Assembly (NCBI RefSeq): GCF_013033965.1
Contig: NZ_WQFE01000003.1
Span: 1 to 64,000 of the forward strand
Length of the DNA stretch: 64,000 nucleotides
From: Ruegeria atlantica
Lineage (GTDB): Bacteria; Pseudomonadota; Alphaproteobacteria; Rhodobacterales; Rhodobacteraceae
Reading direction: 5' to 3'
This document shows, in pieces, positions 37,295 through 45,022 of the stretch. Made by a program: the position numbers and the translations under genes. Each line of letters opens with the position of its first letter. Positions within the stretch are counted from its first letter, which is position 1. The notes beneath the pieces are model-generated. The model saw only the letters and a list, made by a program, of their open reading frames with translations, did not search any database and had not been told where the DNA came from.

Positions 37295-39028
37295 TCAGTC
37301 CCAGCAATGAACCAGAACGGTCATTCCGTTTGCGCGGCGGCTGAGTTCATTGGGCGAGATCTGCGCCGTGGGCTGACCCGACTGACCGGATACACCGGCT
37401 TTGGTCAGAACTTCGTTAAGGCTGTTTGCCGTGGCGGCAAGGCTGACGGACGCGGGCAGGGTGCGCCCCTCGGTCGGGGTTGGCAGCAACATGCCAACAA
37501 CCTGACCATTGCCGTCAAACACTGGCCCGCCTGCGTCGCCGGGCTGGGCTGCCAATGCCAGACGTTTCACACCGTCTTCTCCGTTCAGGCCGCGCACATC
37601 GGCGACTTGGCCAAAGGTAAGCGTGGGTGCGCCCAATGCGCCCTGATACGAGAACCCGGACACCGCGACCTCAGATTGAATACGCGGGGCATCAACGTTG
37701 AACTCTGCCACGTTGACCGGCACCAAATTCTTCTTGGGGCGCAGAACCGCGACACCCAGATCGGCATCGGACAATGCGACCTGGAACTCCTGGTCGTCAT
37801 CCAATGTGATGCGTGTACAGCTGTCAGCGGCCTCGAATACCGTCAGAACTGTGCCGCTTACATCAGCGAAGAAGCCCGAACGGGACAGGCGCGGTGTGCG
37901 CACCTGCAGCCCGGACACCAGATCAATCCGCTGTTCCGCACCGGCACCGGCCGCCGCGTCCAGCACCGGGCCAGTTGCGGCAAAACTGGACCGCATGGCA
38001 GCCAGTACTCTGGCAAGGCGTGCGTCGTCACCTTCGGGCCAGACAAGTGTAAAGCCTTTGATCTGGCCGTCATCCAGCCGCGCTTCACTATGGGATACGA
38101 TCCCATTGCCGCGTCCCTCCAGCATGAAGCTATCACTACGCAGTTGACGCGGACCGTCCAGCGGAACGATTTCCAACGACTGCATAACTTCATAAAGTGC
38201 GCGCAGCGTGGCCTTGTCGCCATTTTGACTGATCAAAAGGGCTTTCGCGCCCAGATCTGTGGTCCCTTTGAAATGAACAAACGGGGCCTCATACCGGTCG
38301 AACGCGACGACACCCAGCGGCAGGTCCATGTCGATACCGGCCTGTGGGTCGGAATAACGCTCCAAGCCCACGCTCAGAAGCGGGGCATTAAAATCGTCCA
38401 TCAACACCTTGCGCTGCGCAGTCGTCAGAACGCCGGTTGCCTCAAAGCCATTGAATCGTTGCCATTCGCCCATGGACCGGCGGGTGCCTTGGCCGAATGC
38501 GCCGTCGATTGTCGAATTGTAAAATCCTGCAGCCTGTAGGGCGGACTGCAAATCCATACGTTGTTGTCTGCTCAGTACGCGTTCGTTTTGTAGTGCCTCA
38601 GAGCGTGTTTCGTCCGAAGCCTGCGGGGTCAGCTCCACAACCGGCTGCTCCGGCTGTGGCTCGACCGGTGGTGTCACTACGCCACGATCCAGAATATTTG
38701 CTCCGACCGGCCAGAATTGCTGACCCAATGAGCTGGAGAACGCGATGTAACTGTCCGCGGGAATCTGCCCCTCGGCCCGGTACACACTCAGAACCTGTTC
38801 CGCGTCGTTGCGCAAATAAGGCCCGATAACAATGGCATACCAGCCAGAGTTCAAACGAAACCCGTTTACGTCGGGCAGGGTGCTGGCATAGGCCTGCGCA
38901 CGTTCCTGCGCCTCGCGCAGCGATGGTTGCGCTTCGACCTGCACCCAGACGCCAGCGTCCTGCTGTGCGAAAACAGCGCGCGCGCCGAAGAGAAAAAGAA
39001 ACAAAATTGTCGTGAATATGCGAGTCAT
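37295..39028 (-). CDS. SPOR/peptidoglycan-binding protein with inactive trypsin-like domain
   Basis: A 577-residue exported protein. It has a signal peptide (residues 1-21, MTRIFTTILFLFLFGARAVFA), an SPOR-like or WYAIVIGPY module at about 28-95, a Pro/Gln linker, a PG_binding_1-like domain at about 155-210 (LQSALQAAGFYNSTIDGAFGQGTRRSM), an unknown domain, and a trypsin-like domain at about 365-545. Catalytic residues are lost. GDAGGP at 497-502 has Ala499 where Ser is needed, and VLTVFEAADSC has Glu399 where His is expected; only D423 remains. It probably acts as a binding scaffold at the cell wall. It converges on the AruI-like gene. Confidence 0.85.
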   Translation of the reverse strand: MTRIFTTILFLFLFGARAVFAQQDAGVWVQVEAQPSLREAQERAQAYASTLPDVNGFRLNSGWYAIVIGPYLRNDAEQVLSVYRAEGQIPADSYIAFSSSLGQQFWPVGANILDRGVVTPPVEPQPEQPVVELTPQASDETRSEALQNERVLSRQQRMDLQSALQAAGFYNSTIDGAFGQGTRRSMGEWQRFNGFEATGVLTTAQRKVLMDDFNAPLLSVGLERYSDPQAGIDMDLPLGVVAFDRYEAPFVHFKGTTDLGAKALLISQNGDKATLRALYEVMQSLEIVPLDGPRQLRSDSFMLEGRGNGIVSHSEARLDDGQIKGFTLVWPEGDDARLARVLAAMRSSFAATGPVLDAAAGAGAEQRIDLVSGLQVRTPRLSRSGFFADVSGTVLTVFEAADSCTRITLDDDQEFQVALSDADLGVAVLRPKKNLVPVNVAEFNVDAPRIQSEVAVSGFSYQGALGAPTLTFGQVADVRGLNGEDGVKRLALAAQPGDAGGPVFDGNGQVVGMLLPTPTEGRTLPASVSLAATANSLNEVLTKAGVSGQSGQPTAQISPNELSRRANGMTVLVHCWD

Positions 39029-39233
39029 TGTCTGCCCGTGTCCGCGGTGTTCTATCTTTGCCGGACACTACGCGAACTAACGTACCGAAAGCCATGCCCG
39101 GAATACGGGGAATTTCCAGTGTGGCCGCGCAGTGACAGCATAGGCTTTGCGGCCCGTTGACGCCCAACGGCCCCTTGCATAGGAAGGACAAAACCCAACG
39201 GAACCGGGCGCAGTGGCGTCCAAAGGGAATGTC

Positions 39234-40163
39234 ATGACCGAACAGTCCAGCGCACCACGTTCTTTTCAAGAGATAATCTTGCGGCTTCAGACCTATTGGG
39301 CCTCGAAAGGCTGCGCCATCCTACAGCCCTATGACATGGAGGTTGGGGCAGGTACGTTCCACCCGGCGACTACCTTGCGTGCTTTGGGCGCGAAAGCCTG
39401 GGCCGCGGCTTATGTGCAGCCGTCGCGCCGTCCGACCGACGGGCGTTATGGTGAAAACCCGAACCGTTTGCAGCACTACTACCAGTATCAGGTCCTGATC
39501 AAACCTAGCCCGCCAGATCTGCAAGAACTGTATTTGGGTTCGCTGGAGGCGATTGGCATCGACATGAACCTGCATGATATCCGGTTTGTCGAAGATGACT
39601 GGGAAAGCCCCACTCTGGGTGCCTGGGGATTGGGTTGGGAAGTCTGGTGTGACGGCATGGAAGTCAGCCAGTTCACCTATTTCCAGCAGGTCGGCGGCCA
39701 CGATTGCGCGCCCGTGTCGGGCGAATTGACGTATGGGTTAGAGCGTCTGGCGATGTATGTGCTGGGCATTGACCATGTGATGGACATGCCCTTCAACGAT
39801 CCGCAATCTCCCAGCCCTCTGACATATGGCGACATCTTCAAGCAAACCGAAGAGGAATATGCCCGTTGGAACTTTGACGTGGCCAACACCGAAGTTCTGC
39901 TGCGTCACTTCGAAGAGGCCGAGGCCGAATGCGCAACCATTCTGGCGCAAGAGCATGACGACCCGAAGACCGGCAAGCGCATCATCATGGCGCACCCGGC
40001 TTATGATCAATGCATCAAGGCCAGCCATGTGTTCAACTTGCTGGATGCGCGCGGAGTGATCTCGGTGACAGAACGTCAGGCCTATATCGGGCGGGTGCGA
40101 GCATTGGCGAAACAATGCGCGGACGCATTTCTGTTGACCGAGGCCGCCGGGTTCGAGGCTTAA
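39234..40163 (+). CDS. glyQ: Glycyl-tRNA synthetase alpha subunit
   Basis: GlyQ, 309 residues, the catalytic subunit of the bacterial alpha2beta2 glycyl-tRNA synthetase. It reads [22 protein letters not shown], then [53 protein letters not shown] and [22 protein letters not shown], all family signatures. The ATG at 39234 has AAGGGA upstream; a GTG at 39213 is weaker. Its beta subunit, GlyS, starts 2.5 kb further on, after three other genes, one on the opposite strand. Confidence 0.98.
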   Translation: MTEQSSAPRSFQEIILRLQTYWASKGCAILQPYDMEVGAGTFHPATTLRALGAKAWAAAYVQPSRRPTDGRYGENPNRLQHYYQYQVLIKPSPPDLQELYLGSLEAIGIDMNLHDIRFVEDDWESPTLGAWGLGWEVWCDGMEVSQFTYFQQVGGHDCAPVSGELTYGLERLAMYVLGIDHVMDMPFNDPQSPSPLTYGDIFKQTEEEYARWNFDVANTEVLLRHFEEAEAECATILAQEHDDPKTGKRIIMAHPAYDQCIKASHVFNLLDARGVISVTERQAYIGRVRALAKQCADAFLLTEAAGFEA

Positions 40164-40171
40164 TGCGCCGC

Positions 40172-40804
40172 TCAGGCCAGTCCAGGCAACAACACTTTGA
40201 GGCCAGCCGCGATCATACCGATTGCGATGGCCGACAGGATCATGCCCATGAACCGGCTCATAATCACGCGGGCGTTCTCGGACAGGCGCTTTGCAATCGC
40301 CGAAGCGTTCCAGAAGGTCACAAAAAGCAACAGCAGAACGATCAGAAAAACACCTGCGTAAACAGCAGCATCGACGGTGTTTTTGATATGGTGAGCATAC
40401 AGGATCAGCGTTGTGATGGTGCCTGGTCCGACAAGGATCGGGAAGGCCAGCGGATAAAATGCGACCGTGTCGGGTTCAGGGTAGGCTTGTCGCTCGCCCT
40501 CGGTTCCGTGATGCGACGTGCTGGGCTTTCCGTTCAGCATGTTCAGGCCGATCATCAGAACGACGAGACCGCCCGCCACACGCAGGTCATCGACGCTGAT
40601 GCCGAACAGGCTGAGCGCCTGGTTTCCCACAGCCGCAAAGGATGCACCGAGGATCAGGCAATAGAGCGCCGTCTTTGTCGCCACCTTGCGTTGCTCGGCC
40701 GGGGCCAGACCATCCGTGACGCTGAGGAACACCGGCAGGTTCGTGATCGGATTCATAATAGCGAAAAGCGCTCCGAAGAATCCTACGGCAAGGGTGCTAT
40801 CCAT
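40172..40804 (-). CDS. MarC-family membrane protein
   Basis: A 210-residue membrane protein with six predicted helices, of the MarC/NAAT family. Marks are NPITNLPVFLSVTDG near the N-terminus, ILGASFAAVGNQALSLFG, AGGLVVLMIGLNML and AFPILVGPGTITTLI. Once thought to be antibiotic-resistance related, the family's substrates are unclear. It lies on the minus strand between glyQ and a small membrane-anchored gene, eight bp from the glyQ stop. Confidence 0.9.
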   Translation of the reverse strand: MDSTLAVGFFGALFAIMNPITNLPVFLSVTDGLAPAEQRKVATKTALYCLILGASFAAVGNQALSLFGISVDDLRVAGGLVVLMIGLNMLNGKPSTSHHGTEGERQAYPEPDTVAFYPLAFPILVGPGTITTLILYAHHIKNTVDAAVYAGVFLIVLLLLFVTFWNASAIAKRLSENARVIMSRFMGMILSAIAIGMIAAGLKVLLPGLA

Positions 40805-40892
40805 TTAAAACGTCTCTTTGCGGCCTGTAATCAATTGGAACTTGTCCTATTTTCACCGTTCGTGAAAGAGGCGTCGTGAGCAGAAGGAAAAG

Positions 40893-41420
40893 ATGATGAC
40901 GGGAAAAGTGCTTGCGATCGTATTGCTGATCTCAGCCGCGGCGGCCGGTATCGGGATGTACTACCTGCAAATCTACGGCTTTTACTATGACGTTGAGGCC
41001 AAGCCCGGGCAGGACGTCTTGTTGATGACAGATGGGGCTGAGGCACCCGCACCGATTTCCTACACGGCGTTTCAGGCGATTGACGCCGACAGCTCACCCA
41101 TCCGCTATCGGGCCTGTTTTGAAACGGATCTGACGCTTGAGAAAATTGAGCAAACCTATGTCATGGTTGAGAACGCAGAGCCACTGACCGCGCCCGGATG
41201 GTTCGATTGCTTTGATGCCGTGGCGGTGGCAGACGCCCTGAAATCGGGTGAGGCCAAGGCGTTTCTGGGTGCAAAGAACATCCACTTTGGCGTTGATCGT
41301 ATTGTTGCCGTGACCAAGGACGGCAAAGGCTATGTCTGGCATGCGCTGAACAATTGCGGCGAAAAAGCTTATGACGGCACGGTGATCGGCGAGGAATGCC
41401 CGCCGCGCCCCGAGAGCTGA
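40893..41420 (+). CDS. Membrane-anchored protein of unknown function (DUF6446-like)
   Basis: A 175-residue protein with an N-terminal hydrophobic anchor or uncleaved signal (KVLAIVLLISAAAAGIGMYYL), then a compact periplasmic domain with three Cys (YRACF, FDCFD, NNCGEK and EECPP) and a conserved-looking YVWHALNNCGEKAYDGT. I believe this is the DUF6446 group of Rhodobacterales, found near glyQ/glyS, but no function is known to me. The ATG has AGAAGGA about 6 nt upstream. It is followed after 10 bp by gltS. Confidence 0.75.
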   Translation: MMTGKVLAIVLLISAAAAGIGMYYLQIYGFYYDVEAKPGQDVLLMTDGAEAPAPISYTAFQAIDADSSPIRYRACFETDLTLEKIEQTYVMVENAEPLTAPGWFDCFDAVAVADALKSGEAKAFLGAKNIHFGVDRIVAVTKDGKGYVWHALNNCGEKAYDGTVIGEECPPRPES

Positions 41421-41430
41421 GGAGCCAGAC

Positions 41431-42642
41431 TTGGCCAATATCGTTCAGATCGATGACTTTCTGACCGTGACGCTTGGGTTTGCCGTCTATCTGGCTGGGG
41501 CCGAGATCAACGCTCGGGTCCCCACGCTCCGGCAGTTCAACATCCCCGAGCCTGTGACCGGAGGTTTGCTCGCCTCGATAGTGGTGTTGCTTCTGTATCT
41601 GGTGTTCGATCTGGAGTTGTCTTTCGGCCTGAACGCACGGGACTTTCTGCTTGTGGTGTTCTTTGCGGGTATTGGCCTGAATGCGCGGTTTTCTGATTTG
41701 ATTTCCGGCGGTAAGCCATTGTTCTTACTTCTGATCCTGACATTGACGACTATTGTGGTTCAAAACGTCGTTGGCGCATTCGGGGCATCGCTGTTTGGAT
41801 TCCCCGCGCAATCTGGAGTTCTGTTCGGTTCCGCCTCTCTGATCGGCGGGCATGGAACCGCGATTGCCTGGGCACCCGAAGTGGCCGAGGTCACTGGCCT
41901 GATCGGCGCGACAGAGCTGGGTGTCGCAGTTGCCACGCTGGGTCTGGTGTTGGCTGCGCTGGTTGGTGGACCGGTGGCCCGGTATCTGATCGAAGGGCGC
42001 GGCTTGTCGCCTGCACGCCCGGACGAAGAACACACGGTTGGACTGCCGGATTACGGCGATGAGACGGCCACACAGATCGATCACCTGACGATCATGCGCG
42101 TGCTGTTGTATCTGAACATCGCCATGTTGTTCGGTTACATTCTGTGGCAGGTGATCGACGATTCAGGTCTGAAGCTGCCTCTATTCGTGCCCTGCCTTAT
42201 CATGGGTATCGTCGTTGCCAATTTGCGAGATTTTCTGGCCCCAAATGCAAAGCCGGTGGCCCGCACGCCTTCGCTGGCACTGATCTCCGAGTTTTCGCTG
42301 GGCGCGTTTCTGGCGATGTCGCTGATGAGCTTGCAGCTTTGGACCATCGCGGAACTGGGCCTGGCAATCGTGGTCATCATGTCCGCGCAAACCCTGTTCG
42401 CCATCGCTTTCGTGATCTGGGTTCTGTTCCCGGTCATGGGCAGCAATTATCGCGCTGCCGTGCTTGCCGCCGGTTTTGGTGGGTTTGCCCTGGGGGCCAC
42501 CCCGACCGCAATCGCAAATATGACCGCCGTCACCAAGCGATATGGCCCATCGCCTATTGCTTTTATCGTACTGCCCCTTGTATCCGCATTCTTTGTGGAT
42601 ATCGCTAATGCCATCGTCATTCAGACGATCGTCAATTTCTAA
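41431..42642 (+). CDS. gltS: Sodium/glutamate symporter
   Basis: GltS, 403 residues, an inner-membrane Na+-coupled glutamate carrier with about ten helices in two inverted repeats. Family motifs are VTGGLLASIVV, FFAGIGLNARFSDL, GSASLIGGHGTAIAWAP and GGFALGATPTAIANMTAV, which form the two re-entrant loops. The start is TTG at 41431 with GGAG at 41421-41424; no ATG is available nearby. It lies between the DUF6446-like gene and glyS, 9 bp before glyS, and probably shares their transcript. Confidence 0.95.
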   Translation: MANIVQIDDFLTVTLGFAVYLAGAEINARVPTLRQFNIPEPVTGGLLASIVVLLLYLVFDLELSFGLNARDFLLVVFFAGIGLNARFSDLISGGKPLFLLLILTLTTIVVQNVVGAFGASLFGFPAQSGVLFGSASLIGGHGTAIAWAPEVAEVTGLIGATELGVAVATLGLVLAALVGGPVARYLIEGRGLSPARPDEEHTVGLPDYGDETATQIDHLTIMRVLLYLNIAMLFGYILWQVIDDSGLKLPLFVPCLIMGIVVANLRDFLAPNAKPVARTPSLALISEFSLGAFLAMSLMSLQLWTIAELGLAIVVIMSAQTLFAIAFVIWVLFPVMGSNYRAAVLAAGFGGFALGATPTAIANMTAVTKRYGPSPIAFIVLPLVSAFFVDIANAIVIQTIVNF

Positions 42643-42651
42643 GGACCGAAT

Positions 42652-44958
42652 ATGCCCGACCTGCTGATCGAATTGTTTTCCGAGGAAATCCCCGCGCGTA
42701 TGCAGACCCGCGCTGGCGAAGACCTGAAAAAGCGGATCACCGATGGTTTGGTCGAGGCCGGTCTGACTTATGCCTCTGCTGCAGCATTGACGACGCCTCG
42801 CCGCCTGACACTGGCGGTCGAAGGGCTGCTGGCCGAAAGCCCCACAACCCGCGAAGAACGCAAAGGTCCGAAAGTTGGCGCTCCCGACAAAGCCATCGAA
42901 GGCTTCCTGCGCGGCGCAGGTCTGACCCGCGATCAGTTGGAAGAGCGCGAGACACCCAAAGGTGCGGTCTATTTCGCCACCATCGAAAAGGCTGGCCGCC
43001 CGGCGGCTGAGATCGTTGCCGAAGTGCTTGAGGCGACGATCCGCAACTTCCCTTGGCCCAAATCCATGCGCTGGGGCAGTGGCGGTCTGCGTTGGGTGCG
43101 TCCTCTGCATTCGATCCTGTGCATCCTAACTGATGAGGCTGGCGCGCAAGTTGTGCCGATGGAAATCGACGGCATCAAAACCGGGGACACCACCGAAGGC
43201 CACCGTTTCATGGCGCCGGGTCGCTTTGCCGTTTCCTCCTTCGAGGATTACGCCGCGAAACTGAAGCGCGCTTTCGTTGTCCTGTCGCCCGCAGAACGAG
43301 CTGAGCATATCTGGAACGATGCCCAGAACCTCGCCTTTGCAGCAGGTTTGGAAGTCGTTGACGACAAAGGTTTGCTGGCCGAGGTTGCAGGGCTGGTCGA
43401 ATGGCCCGTGGTCCTGATGGGGCAGATCGACGACGAGTTTCTGGAACTGCCGCCCGAGGTGTTGCAAACCTCGATGAAAGAGCATCAGAAGTTCTTTTCC
43501 GTGAAGAACCCCAAAACGGGCCGGATTGAACGCTTCATCACCGTTGCGAACCGTGAAACCACGGACAACGGCGCGACCATTCTGGCCGGGAACCAAAAGG
43601 TTCTGTCGGCGCGTCTGGCGGATGCGAAATTCTTCTGGGAGAACGACCTGCGCGTCGCCAAATCGGACATCGCCCAATGGACCCGCGCGCTGGAGAATGT
43701 GACGTTCCACAACAAGCTGGGAACGCAGGCGGAACGGATTGACCGTATTGCCGCGCTAGCCCGGGAACTGGCCTCGGTTACTGGCGCAGATGCAGACCAG
43801 GCCGAGAAAGCCGCACGTCTGGCCAAGGCCGATCTGAGTTCCGAGATGGTCTATGAATTCCCGGAACTTCAGGGGCTTATGGGCCGGTACTACATCGAAG
43901 CCGCAGGTGAAGACGCCGCCGTGGCGGCCGTAGCGGAGGACCATTACTCGCCGCTGGGCCCGTCCGATGATGTGCCCACCGCGCCTTTGTCAGTGACCGT
44001 GGCGCTAGCCGACAAGCTGGACACGCTGACCGGTTTCTGGGCCATTGATGAGAAACCGACCGGGTCGAAAGATCCGTTTGCCCTGCGTCGGGCGGCGTTG
44101 GGGGCCATTCGGTTGGTGTTGGAGAACGGCCTCGACTTGAAGTTAGAGCAAGTTATTCGGCTGGGGTTTGCGGCACACTGTTATCGCAACACGACATTGG
44201 AAATTAAGGACAGGCTGGAACAAGATCGGCATATTGCAGAAGCGCTAAAGATAGATGCGAAGCGTGTTGATCAAATTAGGGCTGAACTGACAGAGATGTG
44301 CCGTTTGGATGAACCAGGCGCACGGGCAAAAGTGGAGTCACTTTTCGCAGAAACCGGATTGACCGGCGAAGAGTTGTCCCAGTTCAGGCGTATCGTACCT
44401 ATTCAGCAGTTTATGTACGACGTTTTCGGTTTGACTGACCTCCTCTCCTTCTTCCACGATCGCCTCAAAACCTTCCTCCGCAATGAGGGTATCCGCCACG
44501 ACATCATCGACGCCTGCATCGCGATGGAGGGCAGTGATGACCTCAACCTTCTGGTCAAACGCGCCCGCGCGCTGAACGCGGTGATCGCGACTGAGGATGG
44601 CGAAAACCTTGTGCAGGGGTTCAAGCGCGCCAACAATATCCTCACGCAGGCCGAGGAAAAGGATGGGGTCGAATACTCCTACGGTGCCGATATCAAGTTT
44701 GCGGAAACTGACAGCGAAAAGGCTCTGTTCGGAGCGCTGGAGGCCGCGCAGGCCAAGATCGACCTGGCCCTGAAGGCCGAGGACTTCCCCGCCGCCATGT
44801 CGGCTATGGCCGCGTTGCGCGGTCCGGTGGATGCATTTTTTGAGGATGTTCAGGTCAATACTGACAACGACATCCTGCGCCGTAACCGTCTGAACCTGCT
44901 CAGCCAGATCCGTCAGGTCTGCTCCAGTGTTGCCGATCTGAGCCGCATCGAGGGCTGA
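42652..44958 (+). CDS. glyS: Glycyl-tRNA synthetase beta subunit
   Basis: GlyS, 768 residues, tRNA-binding and editing-like partner of GlyQ. It reads MPDLLIELFSEEIPARMQ, PRRLTLAVEGL, RGPKVGAPDKAIEGFLRGAG-like segments, KSMRWGSGGLRWVRPLHSI and the HD-like AVAEDHYSPLGPSDDVPTAPLSVTVALADKLDTL. It is about 80 residues longer than E. coli GlyS. Most of the extra length is at roughly residues 498-590, coded by a visibly A+T-richer stretch (44140-44430), an in-frame insertion. The C-terminal anticodon-binding region (EDVQVNTDNDILRRNRLNLL) is intact. Confidence 0.96.
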   Translation: MPDLLIELFSEEIPARMQTRAGEDLKKRITDGLVEAGLTYASAAALTTPRRLTLAVEGLLAESPTTREERKGPKVGAPDKAIEGFLRGAGLTRDQLEERETPKGAVYFATIEKAGRPAAEIVAEVLEATIRNFPWPKSMRWGSGGLRWVRPLHSILCILTDEAGAQVVPMEIDGIKTGDTTEGHRFMAPGRFAVSSFEDYAAKLKRAFVVLSPAERAEHIWNDAQNLAFAAGLEVVDDKGLLAEVAGLVEWPVVLMGQIDDEFLELPPEVLQTSMKEHQKFFSVKNPKTGRIERFITVANRETTDNGATILAGNQKVLSARLADAKFFWENDLRVAKSDIAQWTRALENVTFHNKLGTQAERIDRIAALARELASVTGADADQAEKAARLAKADLSSEMVYEFPELQGLMGRYYIEAAGEDAAVAAVAEDHYSPLGPSDDVPTAPLSVTVALADKLDTLTGFWAIDEKPTGSKDPFALRRAALGAIRLVLENGLDLKLEQVIRLGFAAHCYRNTTLEIKDRLEQDRHIAEALKIDAKRVDQIRAELTEMCRLDEPGARAKVESLFAETGLTGEELSQFRRIVPIQQFMYDVFGLTDLLSFFHDRLKTFLRNEGIRHDIIDACIAMEGSDDLNLLVKRARALNAVIATEDGENLVQGFKRANNILTQAEEKDGVEYSYGADIKFAETDSEKALFGALEAAQAKIDLALKAEDFPAAMSAMAALRGPVDAFFEDVQVNTDNDILRRNRLNLLSQIRQVCSSVADLSRIEG

Positions 44959-45022
44959 CCCAGAACGCCCTTGCGCCATTGGAGCAGGGGCTTATGCTGC
45001 GTGCAAACCAAAAGGTGCCGCA

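Noticed and set aside
37295..39028. Annotation as an active serine protease
   Set aside because: Both the Ser and the His of the catalytic triad are replaced.
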